50,604 nt of DNA from Deltaproteobacteria bacterium (GTDB taxonomy: Bacteria > Desulfobacterota > Dissulfuribacteria > Dissulfuribacterales > QOAL01), in the NCBI GenBank assembly GCA_026986785.1, contig JALSNW010000013.1:1-50604 (forward strand), written 5' to 3'. Under the pieces are notes generated by a model that ran no database searches, was not told the DNA's origin, and worked only from the letters and a program-made list of their open reading frames with translations. The translations under genes were made by a program, and so were the position numbers. Below are positions 19,954 to 27,536 of the stretch, in pieces; position 1 is the stretch's first letter, and each line of letters begins with the position of its first letter.

Positions 19954-20382
19954 CTATCTCGTACCAATGAGGGTTATGGCAATCTTTCTCTGCCTGGGCT
20001 TGTTGTCATGGTTGATTACAACTACCTGCTGCCAAGTCCCCAACTGTAGTTTGCCATCCTTTACACAGATACTGATGCTTGGTCCCATCAGTGCAGCCTG
20101 AACATGACTATGGCCATTTCCATCATGCCATGCAAGTTCGTGTTTGTATTCCAAGCCCCTTGGAGCCATCCTTTCAATGGCATCTTTTAGATCCTGCACC
20201 ACCCCTGATTCAAACTCTATAGTAGTGAGTGATCCGGTAGAGCCGATCACATTCAGGTGGATCACCCCCTGTCTAATTCGGGATTCCTCCAACAGGGCTG
20301 AAACCTCCAAGGTCAAGTCCTGAATGTCAGGACCTATTTTCATGGTCTTTTTTATCAAAGATGTCACAATAATGTTTTCCAT
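19954..20382 (-). CDS. YjbQ family (UPF0047) protein
   Basis: A 142-residue single-domain protein of the YjbQ/UPF0047 family. It carries the conserved histidine-rich motif ELAWHDGNGHSHVQAALMG and IGSTGSLTTIE. Members have been linked to secondary thiamine-phosphate synthase activity, but the physiological role is unsettled. The start ATG 20382 has a GGAGGAG ribosome binding site. The gene is divergent from perR, and the 105-bp spacer carries the operator-like palindromes described separately, so it may share that regulation. Confidence 0.88.
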   Translation of the reverse strand: MENIIVTSLIKKTMKIGPDIQDLTLEVSALLEESRIRQGVIHLNVIGSTGSLTTIEFESGVVQDLKDAIERMAPRGLEYKHELAWHDGNGHSHVQAALMGPSISICVKDGKLQLGTWQQVVVINHDNKPRQRKIAITLIGTR

Positions 20383-20403
20383 TTCTCCTCCAAGCTATTT
20401 TTA

Positions 20404-20471
20404 AGATAAAATTTATCTTTTTTTATTGACAAAAGTAATCTCACAGGATAAAAATAGTAATCATTATCAAA
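20404..20471. promoter_or_regulatory. perR promoter with operator-like palindromes
   Basis: On the plus strand TTGACA (20426-20431) and TAAAAA (20449-20454) are 17 bp apart, a good sigma-70 promoter for perR. Upstream is the perfect 7-1-7 inverted repeat AGATAAA-A-TTTATCT (20404-20418). Downstream of the -10, TAATCATTATC (about 20461-20471) matches half of a Fur/PerR box. Either element could let the PerR-like protein repress its own gene and the divergent yjbQ. The promoter is well supported; binding is inference. Confidence 0.55.
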
Positions 20472-20487
20472 TAGGAAGCCAATTCAT

Positions 20488-20886
20488 ATGAGAATGACCA
20501 GCCAAAGAGAAATAATACTCGAAGAACTAAAAAAACTCAAAAACCACCCCACAGCGGATGAACTTTATCTTGTGGTGAAAAAAAGGCTTCCAAGAATAAG
20601 CTTGGCCACAGTATATCGCAATCTGGAGCAGATGTCCGAAGCCGGCATTATCAAGAAACTGGAATACAGTGGAAGACAGAAGAGATTCGATGGCGCCACA
20701 CACCCCCATAACCACATCCACTGCATAAGGTGTGGCCGCATTGCCGATGTGAAGACCCGACCTGGAAACAGTGTCCATTCCATCATAAAGGATGCGGCAG
20801 GATTCCAGGTCATAGACGATCAGATAGAATTTACCGGCATCTGTCCAGATTGTTTGACAACAGAAAATATGGGCAATTCCCATTGA
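20488..20886 (+). CDS. perR: PerR-like peroxide-sensing repressor (Fur family)
   Basis: A 132-residue Fur-family regulator with an N-terminal winged helix and C-terminal dimerisation domain. Metal-site residues align with Bacillus PerR at identical spacing: H20, D68, H74, H76 and D87 correspond to H37, D85, H91, H93 and D104. Structural-zinc cysteines are C79, C82, C119 and C122. The Asp at 87 is the residue that distinguishes peroxide-sensing PerR from Fur. Iron-catalysed oxidation of the sensing histidines would release it from DNA. The start ATG 20488 has AGGAAG upstream. It heads the oxygen-defence island, which it probably controls. Family membership is firm; PerR over Fur rests on residues and context. 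Confidence 0.88.
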   Translation: MRMTSQREIILEELKKLKNHPTADELYLVVKKRLPRISLATVYRNLEQMSEAGIIKKLEYSGRQKRFDGATHPHNHIHCIRCGRIADVKTRPGNSVHSIIKDAAGFQVIDDQIEFTGICPDCLTTENMGNSH

Positions 20887-20942
20887 GATAGAAATTTCTC
20901 AAGAAAAAATACCTTAAGGATAAGAGAAAGGGAGGATTACAG

Positions 20943-21194
20943 ATGGCTTGCAAGACTAAATCCAAGGTGAACAATGGAACTGTGAAGCTTACAGAAGAGC
21001 AGGAAAAGGTCCTCAAGGCCATTGCAGCCATGGAAGGCCCTGTGACAAGCAAGGAGATCTCAGAGGCTACTGGTCTTAATACCAAGGCCATAAGCTGCAG
21101 GATACAGAGTCTCAAGAAAAAAGGGCTGGTAGAAAGCCCTGTACGCTGCAAATATGAGGTAACAGACAGCGGCAAGATGCTTGCCAGTCAGTAG
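20943..21194 (+). CDS. Small winged-helix regulator
   Basis: An 83-residue protein that is essentially one winged helix-turn-helix of MarR/Lrp-like type: TEEQEKVLKAIAAM, then the recognition region TSKEISEATGLNTKAISCRI, then a wing with LVESPVRCKYEVTDSGKML. Two cysteines (C49 or nearby and C66) are present, so redox control is possible but unproven. It has an excellent GGGAGGA ribosome binding site and sits between perR and rubrerythrin with gaps under 60 bp. It may be a second local regulator of the island. Confidence 0.75.
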   Translation: MACKTKSKVNNGTVKLTEEQEKVLKAIAAMEGPVTSKEISEATGLNTKAISCRIQSLKKKGLVESPVRCKYEVTDSGKMLASQ

Positions 21195-21251
21195 GGGTAA
21201 TCCCAAACCATACAACATAACACAACACATCGATATAAGGAGAAAAAAACA

Positions 21252-21827
21252 ATGGCAACACTTAAAGGGACAAAGACTGAAAAAAATCTGCTAACTGCCT
21301 TTGCTGGCGAATCCCAGGCCAGGAACAGGTACACCTATTTCGCCAGCCAGGCCAAGAAGGAGGGCTATGTACAGATAGCCGCCGTCTTTGAAGAGACGGC
21401 CAACCAGGAAAAGGAACATGCCAAACGGCTATTCAAGTTCTTGGAAGGTGGGGAAGTCGAGATCACTGGTAGTTTCCCAGCTGGCGTGATCGGTACCACC
21501 CTGGAAAACCTCAAGGCCGCGGCTGAAGGTGAAAACTATGAACACACCCAGATGTATCCAGAATTCGCCAGGATAGCACGGGATGAGGGTTTTAACGAGA
21601 TAGCCTGTGTATTAGAGGCCATTGCCGTGGCAGAGAGATATCATGAAGAACGTTACAACGCCTTGGTGAAAAACATCGAGGATGGAAAGGTCTTCAAAAA
21701 GGATGCCCCAGTCAAGTGGCGCTGTAGAAATTGCGGCTACATCCATGAAGGTACTGAGCCACCTGAGAAATGCCCGGCATGTGCCCACCCCAAGGGCTAC
21801 TTCGAGGTCCTGATTGAAACAATATAA
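21252..21827 (+). CDS. rbr: Rubrerythrin
   Basis: A 191-residue diiron peroxidase of the anaerobe cytoplasm, reducing hydrogen peroxide to water with electrons from rubredoxin. The N-terminal ferritin-like four-helix domain has the ExxH iron ligands (ENLLTAFAGESQARNRY, EETANQEKEHA, EAIAVAERYHEERY). The C-terminal rubredoxin-like domain has CRNCG and CPACAHPKGYFEVL. The AAGGAG ribosome binding site is strong. The selenocysteine peroxiredoxin follows 50 bp downstream, giving two peroxide scavengers side by side. Confidence 0.97.
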   Translation: MATLKGTKTEKNLLTAFAGESQARNRYTYFASQAKKEGYVQIAAVFEETANQEKEHAKRLFKFLEGGEVEITGSFPAGVIGTTLENLKAAAEGENYEHTQMYPEFARIARDEGFNEIACVLEAIAVAERYHEERYNALVKNIEDGKVFKKDAPVKWRCRNCGYIHEGTEPPEKCPACAHPKGYFEVLIETI

Positions 21828-21877
21828 ACCATGCCTATAATTATTATAACCATTAGCGAGAACAAGGAGGAAAAATT

Positions 21878-22471
21878 ATGTGTACCATGGTAACAAAAGA
21901 GGCCCCAGATTTTACTGCCCAGGCAGTAATGCCAGACGACTCCATCCAGGATGTAACGCTGTCGTCCTACAGGGGGAAATATGTGCTTCTGTTCTTTTAC
22001 CCCTTGGATTTTACCTTTGTCTGACCCACGGAGATAATTGCCTTGGACAAGGCGATGGACAAATTCAAGGAAAAGAATTGCGAGGTATTGGGGATCTCCG
22101 TGGACTCTCCCTACAGCCATTATGCATGGAGGCAGACACCCGTAGAAAAGGGTGGTATTGGACGCATTAGATATCCCCTCGTGTCCGATCTCAACAAGAA
22201 GATCTCCCTGTCGTATGGAGTGCTGCTTGAAGATGCTGGTATTGCCCTGAGGGGACTGTTCCTAATAGACAAGGAGGGAATCATCAGACACAACCTGGTA
22301 AATGATCTGCCACTTGGAAGAAATTTCGACGAGGCATTGAGGATCCTCGAGGCACTTCAGTATCACGAATCAGTAGGAGAGGTGTGCCCAGCCAACTGGA
22401 AACCTGGTGAGGAGGCGATGAAGCCAACTGCCGAAGGTGTGGCTGAATACCTGGCAAAACACGCGAAATAA
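21878..22471 (+). CDS. Selenocysteine-containing 2-Cys peroxiredoxin
   Basis: The reading frame from ATG 21878 (GGAGG ribosome binding site) to the stop at 22471 is open except for one TGA at 22022-22024, exactly at the catalytic position. [13 protein letters not shown] replaces the usual FTFVCPTE. Read through as selenocysteine the product has 197 residues with Sec49 and the resolving cysteine C170 in GEVCPANW, as in typical 2-Cys (Prx1/AhpC-type) enzymes. Other family motifs ([35 protein letters not shown]) are intact downstream, so this is not a pseudogene. A hairpin suited to a bacterial SECIS follows. Automatic annotation would cut this into two fragments. No selA, selB, selC or selD lies in the window. 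Confidence 0.92.
22022..22055 (+). promoter_or_regulatory. UGA selenocysteine codon and bacterial SECIS hairpin
   Basis: The UGA at 22022-22024 is followed by the stem TTGCCTT (22038-22044) and AAGGCGA (22049-22055), 7 bp with one G-U pair, closing a GGAC tetraloop. The loop starts 20 nt after the UGA and opens with G. This satisfies the known bacterial SECIS rules: a short stem, an apical loop 16-37 nt from the UGA, and a G in the first two loop bases. It would recruit SelB carrying selenocysteyl-tRNA. Confidence 0.8.
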
Positions 22472-22557
22472 CCAGGCCTATCTGGCCATTCTGAAAACTT
22501 TTTCATTGGTCTGGGCCGCAAAATGGCCCTGTAACAAAAATCTATGGAGGAAGGAAA

Positions 22558-23895
22558 ATGCGAGGAATAATCTCTATTGTACTCGGGCTCTTTCTTGCCC
22601 TGCCTGTCACCGCTTTTGGAGCCAAGATGGGTACTTTCAAATACAGTGACTTCAAAAAACCCAACAACTGCGGGATGTGTCATAGGGACATATACAAACA
22701 ATGGAAGAAGACCCTAATGTCCAAGAGCTATACCCACGCGTGGGACCAGGTAGAATATTTCAAGCTCGCCCTGCCCCACTCGAAGAAACTGGAAAAGGTC
22801 TCTGGCGTGAAGGCTGGCTGTATTGCCTGCCATAGCCCATTGGCATTTCTTTCTGGGGACATACCACCCAAACCGGCAGACAAGGACACCAGGGCCAATG
22901 AAGGTGTTTCATGCGAGGTATGCCATAATATAACAGGCACCTCTGAAAAGGTCCCTTTCAACTTCAGCTTTGATATAGAGCCGGGCAATGTCAAACGCGG
23001 CCCCAGGAAGGATGCCGTATCACCATTCCACAAAACGGCATATAGTGAATTTCACAAGAGTGCTGAGATCTGCGCCACGTGCCATGATGAACAAAGCCCT
23101 TATGGCGCATGGGTCAAGGCAACATACAGGGAATGGAAGGAAGGTCCCTATGCCAAGGAAGGAAAGGTCTGCCAAGATTGCCATATGCCCAAGGCTCCAG
23201 GTAAGTCTGCAAGTGGTGGCAAGGAAAGAAAGGACATTGCACAACACATATTCGAGGGCTCTCACTCTATTGCACAGCTTACAGGTGCGGTAGATGTCTC
23301 CCTCTCCGGGCTTGAGAAGACCGTTAGCCCAGGCTCTGCACTCAAGTTCCAGGCAAAGCTCTTCAACGGCAAGGTAGGACATTCCATTCCCTCGGGTTCT
23401 ACGGAAGAGCGGATGCTGTGGCTCGAGGTATGGGCAACAGATGCAAATGGGAAAAAATATCCCATCCCTGTAACACCAAAGGGATTCAAAGGTGAGGAAT
23501 ACACAATAGCAGATTCAAGCGCCATGACCTATCAGGCCATTGGCGAGATCATGGAGATCAAAGGTTTCAAGGGGCTGAAAAGGGATGGAGATGTACCAGA
23601 CGGTGCAAGGATATTCAGGCACCCCTTCTTCGATCCAAAAGGCCGCATGACAATATGCCAGTGGTACACCAAGGACAACTCCCTAGTGGACTATAGGATA
23701 AAGCCCAGGGAGACCAAGGTGGAAGACTACAAATGGAGCGTGCCTACTGATCTTCCAAAGGGAAAACTTACCATAACGGCCAATCTGTACTACAGCCAGA
23801 TACCGAGCTCTGTAGGCAAATTCTTCAAACTTCCAGAATCTGAATACAAGCCTCTTTTGGTGGATAGTGCCGAGATGGCCATAGAGGTCAAATAA
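22558..23895 (+). CDS. Pentaheme c-type cytochrome, periplasmic
   Basis: A 445-residue exported protein with a signal peptide at 1-22 (cut near AFG-AK). Five CxxCH heme sites lie at C38-H42, C88-H92, C119-H123, C172-H176 and C205-H209. The spacing resembles the cytochrome c554/multiheme group rather than a small tetraheme. Residues 235-445 hold no hemes and look like a beta-sandwich domain, starting GHSIPSGSTEERMLWLEVW. It is placed between the peroxiredoxin and the Tat-exported superoxide reductase, 22 bp from the latter. It could pass periplasmic electrons to that enzyme, by inference. It has a strong GGAGGAAGG ribosome binding site. Confidence 0.9.
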   Translation: MRGIISIVLGLFLALPVTAFGAKMGTFKYSDFKKPNNCGMCHRDIYKQWKKTLMSKSYTHAWDQVEYFKLALPHSKKLEKVSGVKAGCIACHSPLAFLSGDIPPKPADKDTRANEGVSCEVCHNITGTSEKVPFNFSFDIEPGNVKRGPRKDAVSPFHKTAYSEFHKSAEICATCHDEQSPYGAWVKATYREWKEGPYAKEGKVCQDCHMPKAPGKSASGGKERKDIAQHIFEGSHSIAQLTGAVDVSLSGLEKTVSPGSALKFQAKLFNGKVGHSIPSGSTEERMLWLEVWATDANGKKYPIPVTPKGFKGEEYTIADSSAMTYQAIGEIMEIKGFKGLKRDGDVPDGARIFRHPFFDPKGRMTICQWYTKDNSLVDYRIKPRETKVEDYKWSVPTDLPKGKLTITANLYYSQIPSSVGKFFKLPESEYKPLLVDSAEMAIEVK

Positions 23896-23917
23896 AAAAG
23901 GAAAAGGGTAAGCAGCT

Positions 23918-24361
23918 ATGGAAAGACGGGAATTTTTGAAAAACACAGCCATCATAGGGGCAGTGGCATTGTCCACAGCACCCCTGTTAAATGCAGGTAC
24001 TGCCAAGGCAGAGGAACCAATCCACGAGTTGAAGGATCCAAACAATCCATCAACCCTTGAGAAAAAACACGTTCCTCTCGTCCAGGCCCCAAAGAGGGTA
24101 AAAAAGGGCGAATGGTTCGATGTGACAGTCAAGGTGGGCTATATGCTGCCCCACCCATCAACACCTGGCCACTGGATCGATGATATCAAGCTGTTGGTGA
24201 ATGGGAAAGAGGTGAGTGAGATTGAAAACAAGGCGGGTGGTACTACCTCTTCTGATGGATGCTTCAAGATCAGGATAGAGGCACCTGCCGTGCTGGAGGC
24301 AATTGCCCATTGCAATCTACACGGCACCTGGCGCAGTGCACCAGTCAAGGTAGCTGTCTAA
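23918..24361 (+). CDS. Tat-exported superoxide reductase (neelaredoxin type)
   Basis: A 147-residue one-domain superoxide reductase. A twin-arginine signal [17 protein letters not shown] occupies 3-19, with likely cleavage after AKA near residue 31. The catalytic Fe(His)4Cys ligands are visible: H51 in EKKHVP, H79 in [10 protein letters not shown]85, and C132/H135 in HCNLHGTW. The N-terminal desulforedoxin Fe centre is missing, as in neelaredoxin. Tat export implies folding with iron inside and work in the periplasm, reducing superoxide to peroxide without making oxygen. The upstream cytochrome is the likely redox partner, and cytoplasmic desulfoferrodoxin is encoded next. Confidence 0.9.
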   Translation: MERREFLKNTAIIGAVALSTAPLLNAGTAKAEEPIHELKDPNNPSTLEKKHVPLVQAPKRVKKGEWFDVTVKVGYMLPHPSTPGHWIDDIKLLVNGKEVSEIENKAGGTTSSDGCFKIRIEAPAVLEAIAHCNLHGTWRSAPVKVAV

Positions 24362-24374
24362 CACTATTCCAGGA

Positions 24375-24411
24375 TGCCCACAGGGACCCCACATGAGTAT
24401 CCCTGTGGGCA
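24375..24411. other. Perfect 12-bp hairpin between superoxide reductase genes
   Basis: TGCCCACAGGGA (24375-24386) and TCCCTGTGGGCA (24400-24411) form a perfect 12-bp stem with a 13-nt loop. No U-tract follows, so it is not a classical terminator. It may be an mRNA stability or processing element between the periplasmic and cytoplasmic superoxide reductase genes. Confidence 0.6.
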
Positions 24412-24497
24412 ATGTCAAAAATCTGGAGCAGGTATGTATTGAAAATTTCATACCTATGCCGGTTGTCCAATCAACCACAACCGAAAGGAGAACTACA

Positions 24498-24872
24498 ATG
24501 ACACAAAAGATGGAGATCTATAAGTGCGACGTCTGTGGCAACATGGTGGAAATGGTCCATGAAGGTGGCGGGACTCTGGTCTGTTGTGGCCAGAACATGA
24601 ACCTGATCACAGCCAATACCACTGATGCCGCCCAGGAAAAGCATGTCCCCGTAGTGGAAAAGACAGGCGATGGCTACAAGGTCAAGGTGGGCAGTGCTGC
24701 CCATCCAATGGAAGAAAAACACTATATAGAGTGGATCGAACTGATCGCTGGAGACGTATCACAGCGCGTTTTCCTCAAACCAGGAGATGAGCCCGAGGCA
24801 TCTTTCTGTACAGATGCTACAGATGTGACAGCCAGGGCCTACTGCAATCTCCACGGATTATGGAAGGGTTAA
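24498..24872 (+). CDS. dfx: Desulfoferrodoxin (cytoplasmic superoxide reductase)
   Basis: A 124-residue two-domain 2Fe superoxide reductase. The desulforedoxin-like N-domain has C10, C13, C29 and C30 for FeCys4. The catalytic domain has E47, K48, H49, H69, H75, C116 and H119. These positions match those I recall for the well-studied Desulfoarculus baarsii enzyme. It reduces superoxide using rubredoxin. ATG 24498 is chosen because AAGGAG precedes it and the N-terminus then matches the family; an upstream ATG at 24393 overlaps the hairpin and gives an unlikely extension. Ferritin follows 6 bp downstream, so the two are coupled. Confidence 0.97.
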   Translation: MTQKMEIYKCDVCGNMVEMVHEGGGTLVCCGQNMNLITANTTDAAQEKHVPVVEKTGDGYKVKVGSAAHPMEEKHYIEWIELIAGDVSQRVFLKPGDEPEASFCTDATDVTARAYCNLHGLWKG

Positions 24873-24878
24873 GACATC

Positions 24879-25397
24879 ATGTTGAGTGAAAAGATGGAAA
24901 AGGCATTGAATCGTCAGATCAATGCAGAGATGTATTCAGCATACCTATATCTTTCAATGGCATCCTATTTTGAAGATGTGGATCTGGAAGGTTGTGCCAA
25001 GTGGATGAAGGCACAAACCCAGGAAGAGATGATCCATGCCATGAAGATATATGACTTTGTCATAGAGCGTGGCGGCAGGGTGCTTCTCGATGCCATCCAG
25101 GCCCCGCAGCAGGAATGGGACTCGGCCCTGGCAGTCTTTGAGCATGCCTATGAACACGAAAAATATGTCACGAGTCTCATCAATGACCTCATGAATCTGG
25201 CTATTGAGGAAAAAGACCACGCAACCCAGATCTTCCTCCAGTGGTTCGTAAGTGAACAGGTGGAGGAAGAGGCATCTGCAAGCGGTGTGGTACAAAAGCT
25301 GAAGCTCGCCGGTGCCTCAAAGGGCGGTGGGCTTTTCATGGTAGACAGGGAGCTTGGCCAGAGGCCTCTTCCCATACCAATGCCAACTGCCGGATAA
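24879..25397 (+). CDS. ftn: Ferritin
   Basis: A 172-residue non-heme ferritin of FtnA type. The ferroxidase ligands are visible: E19 in [10 protein letters not shown]52/H55 in QEEMIHAMK, and the later EHEKYV and [18 protein letters not shown] helices. It stores iron and removes ferrous iron that would drive Fenton chemistry, consistent with the surrounding island. The last residues are proline-rich. It lies 6 bp after dfx and is followed by an intercistronic hairpin at 25420-25451. Confidence 0.95.
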   Translation: MLSEKMEKALNRQINAEMYSAYLYLSMASYFEDVDLEGCAKWMKAQTQEEMIHAMKIYDFVIERGGRVLLDAIQAPQQEWDSALAVFEHAYEHEKYVTSLINDLMNLAIEEKDHATQIFLQWFVSEQVEEEASASGVVQKLKLAGASKGGGLFMVDRELGQRPLPIPMPTAG

Positions 25398-25419
25398 AGA
25401 TCATATGGACCCAGAAAAG

Positions 25420-25451
25420 AGCTCGTCCGGGAGATATTCCTGGACGGGGCT
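25420..25451. other. Intercistronic hairpin after ferritin
   Basis: An imperfect stem of about 12 bp, with core CGTCCGGGA (25424-25432) paired to TCCTGGACG, one G-U pair and a bulged G near the base. There is no run of T after it, so it looks like an mRNA processing or differential-stability element rather than a terminator. Confidence 0.45.
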
Positions 25452-25501
25452 CGTAACCAAGACATCATGGACCCAAAAAAAACAGCAAGGAGTTAAGAAT
25501 C

Positions 25502-25729
25502 ATGGCAAAGCCAGAAGAAATGTATCAGTGTCAGACAATGAATTGTGGATATATCTATAATCCCGACAAGGGCGACAGGAAAGGCAAAATACCGAAGGGG
25601 ACGAAATTCGAGGACCTACCCGATGATTGGAGGTGCCCGGTCTGCGGGGCAACAAAGGCCATGTTCAAACCCCTTGCAGGCCCAGGTTCTGTAGCAGAAG
25701 AAAATGCCCAGGCCAAGGCCACTGCCTAA
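25502..25729 (+). CDS. Rubredoxin-2 type protein with CX4C iron site
   Basis: A 75-residue rubredoxin. The second half of the iron site is standard (C45-P-V-C48-G), but the first is C10-QTMN-C15, with four residues between the cysteines instead of two. This variant spacing is known from Desulfovibrio desulfuricans Rd-2. The C-terminal tail (about 55-75) is extended and Ala/Glu rich. An AAGGAG lies upstream of ATG 25502. It is followed 28 bp later by a standard rubredoxin. The two proteins probably feed different oxygen- or peroxide-reducing partners in the island. Confidence 0.93.
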   Translation: MAKPEEMYQCQTMNCGYIYNPDKGDRKGKIPKGTKFEDLPDDWRCPVCGATKAMFKPLAGPGSVAEENAQAKATA

Positions 25730-25757
25730 ATTGCTGGAGATAGATAAGGAGGAAAAA

Positions 25758-25919
25758 ATGAAAAAATACAGATGTTCTGTTTGCGGCTATATCTATGATC
25801 CCGAAAATGGTGATCCAGACAATGGCGTAGAGCCTGGTACCGATTTCGAAAACGTCCCTGACGACTGGACATGCCCCATCTGCGGGGCAACAAAGGATCA
25901 ATTCGAGCCTGCTGACTGA
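25758..25919 (+). CDS. rub: Rubredoxin
   Basis: A 53-residue canonical rubredoxin with FeCys4 ligands C6, C9, C39 and C42 (CSVCGY and CPICGA) and the usual YDPENGDP and PDDWTCP segments. It carries single electrons to the flavodiiron oxygen reductase encoded next, and to rubrerythrin and desulfoferrodoxin. The rub-roo pairing is the arrangement known in Desulfovibrio. The start has an AAGGAGG ribosome binding site. Confidence 0.97.
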   Translation: MKKYRCSVCGYIYDPENGDPDNGVEPGTDFENVPDDWTCPICGATKDQFEPAD

Positions 25920-25976
25920 CCTGCAGCAGGGTCACGAATAAAGACAGAGCCCACACTGTAAAAAGGAGAGACAAAC

Positions 25977-27179
25977 ATGCAGGTTTATGAAATAAAAAAA
26001 GACATTTTCTGGGTAGGGGCTGTGGACTGGCTGGTCCGCGATTTCCACGGCTACTCCACATACCGGGGCTCCACCTACAATGCATATCTGATGCTGGACG
26101 AGAAAAACGTGTTGTTCGACACGGTGAAACACAATCTCCATTCGGATCTCGTACACAGGATCAGGACAGTAATAGAACCGGAAAAGATAGACTATATCGT
26201 CGTCAACCACGTTGAGATGGATCATACAGGTGCCCTGCCCAAGATCGTGGACATGGTGAAACCTGAAAAGATCATCTGTTCCAAGATGGGACACAAAAAT
26301 CTCCTGGCACATTTCCACAGGCCGGACTGGCCTTACCATGTGATCGAGAACAACGAAACCATCTCTGTTGGTAGACGCACAATCCAGTTCATGGAAACGA
26401 GGATGTTACACTGGCCAGACAGCATGTTCTCCTATATCCCGGAGGAAAAGCTCCTTATCTCCCAGGATGCCTTTGGCCAACACCTTGGTACCAGTGAGCG
26501 CTATGACGACGAGGTGGACTTGTCAGAGCTCATGTACCAGGCCAAGAAATACTATGCAAACATCATATATCTCTATTCACCCCAGGTGAGAAAGCTCCTG
26601 GAACATGTGGCAGAGATCAATCTGGACGTGGATATGATAGCACCAGACCATGGTGTCATCTGGAGGAGCCACATCGACAAGATCCTAAAGGCATACCAGG
26701 ACTGGTCCAGCCACAAGGCCACCAAGAAAGCCCTCGTGGTATACGACACCATGTGGCATTCCACAGAGATGATGGCAAAGGCCATTGCAGATGGCATAGA
26801 ATCAACAGGGACAAGCATGCAGCTCCTGGACCTCAGTGTGAATCACAGGAGTGACGTTATTGCTGAACTCCTCGATGCCAAGGGCATTTGCCTGGGTTGC
26901 CCCACCCTCAACAACGGACTCCTGCCCCGCATGGCTGGTTACCTCATGTATATGAAGGGGTTGAGGCCTGCAAAGAAACTTGGTGCTGCCTTTGGCTCTT
27001 TTGGCTGGAGTGGGGAATCGGTTAAGCATATGAACAAGGCCATGGAGGAGATGAAATTCGAACTCATCCATGATGGGATGAAGGTCAAATATGTACCAAC
27101 CCATGACGACCTCAAGAAATGCTGGGAACTTGGCAGGCTTATGGGTGAGAAGGTACAGGAAGCCGTGGATAACCAATAG
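25977..27179 (+). CDS. roo: Flavodiiron protein, rubredoxin:oxygen oxidoreductase
   Basis: A 400-residue class A flavodiiron protein that reduces oxygen to water (some also reduce nitric oxide). The beta-lactamase-like N-domain has the diiron ligands H78, E80, D82 and H83 (HVEMDH), H145, D164 and H225 (APDHGVIW). The flavodoxin domain starts near residue 250 with VVYDTMWHSTEMMA for FMN. There is no fused rubredoxin, so it depends on the separate rubredoxin 58 bp upstream. It has a GGAGAG ribosome binding site. Confidence 0.97.
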   Translation: MQVYEIKKDIFWVGAVDWLVRDFHGYSTYRGSTYNAYLMLDEKNVLFDTVKHNLHSDLVHRIRTVIEPEKIDYIVVNHVEMDHTGALPKIVDMVKPEKIICSKMGHKNLLAHFHRPDWPYHVIENNETISVGRRTIQFMETRMLHWPDSMFSYIPEEKLLISQDAFGQHLGTSERYDDEVDLSELMYQAKKYYANIIYLYSPQVRKLLEHVAEINLDVDMIAPDHGVIWRSHIDKILKAYQDWSSHKATKKALVVYDTMWHSTEMMAKAIADGIESTGTSMQLLDLSVNHRSDVIAELLDAKGICLGCPTLNNGLLPRMAGYLMYMKGLRPAKKLGAAFGSFGWSGESVKHMNKAMEEMKFELIHDGMKVKYVPTHDDLKKCWELGRLMGEKVQEAVDNQ

Positions 27180-27201
27180 ACTAAAGGAGTCATAAAGCTC
27201 G

Positions 27202-27531
27202 ATGAAGATAGAAGTCGACAGAAACGTTGTGGAATTTACACCTGAATCTGCCCAGGAAGCAGCCTCCTTGGAGGTCCTCTGGAAGGTGGTGGTGGACTGT
27301 TACGGTGACAACAAGAAAATTGTACCAATGGGTAATTTTGTCCCAGGCCATGACAAGGTCGCCAGGTTTCATATTGAAGGGATTCCCGGTGGGACCACCA
27401 CCTATTCCAAGGACAAGACTGTGGAGACAGAGTGCACATACTACTGTGCAGTGTGCAATAAATACATGAATTGTGAGGCAGGCCAACCAGTGCCATTCTG
27501 CTGTGGCAAAGAAATGGAACCCCTCGACTAA
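27202..27531 (+). CDS. Desulforedoxin-like small metalloprotein, unknown role
   Basis: A 109-residue protein. The C-terminal region has C82-x2-C85 and the adjacent pair C100-C101 (FCCGKEM), the spacing of a desulforedoxin-type FeCys4 site as in desulfoferrodoxin. Further cysteines are C33, C78 and C91. The N-terminal 60 residues are unlike any family I know. It sits 22 bp after roo and 5 bp before the HEAT-like gene, with a GGAG ribosome binding site. It may be another electron carrier or an iron/zinc sensor of the island; its function is not known to me. Confidence 0.75.
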   Translation: MKIEVDRNVVEFTPESAQEAASLEVLWKVVVDCYGDNKKIVPMGNFVPGHDKVARFHIEGIPGGTTTYSKDKTVETECTYYCAVCNKYMNCEAGQPVPFCCGKEMEPLD

Positions 27532-27536
27532 GGCCG

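Noticed and set aside
21878-22471. Peroxiredoxin as a pseudogene with a nonsense mutation
   Set aside because: The stop is UGA at precisely the catalytic Cys position, the rest of the protein is intact, and a SECIS-like hairpin follows. Chance mutation is a poor explanation.
24393-24497. Upstream ATG as the desulfoferrodoxin start
   Set aside because: The extension is unlike any desulfoferrodoxin and crosses the 12-bp hairpin; ATG 24498 has AAGGAG and gives canonical residue numbering.
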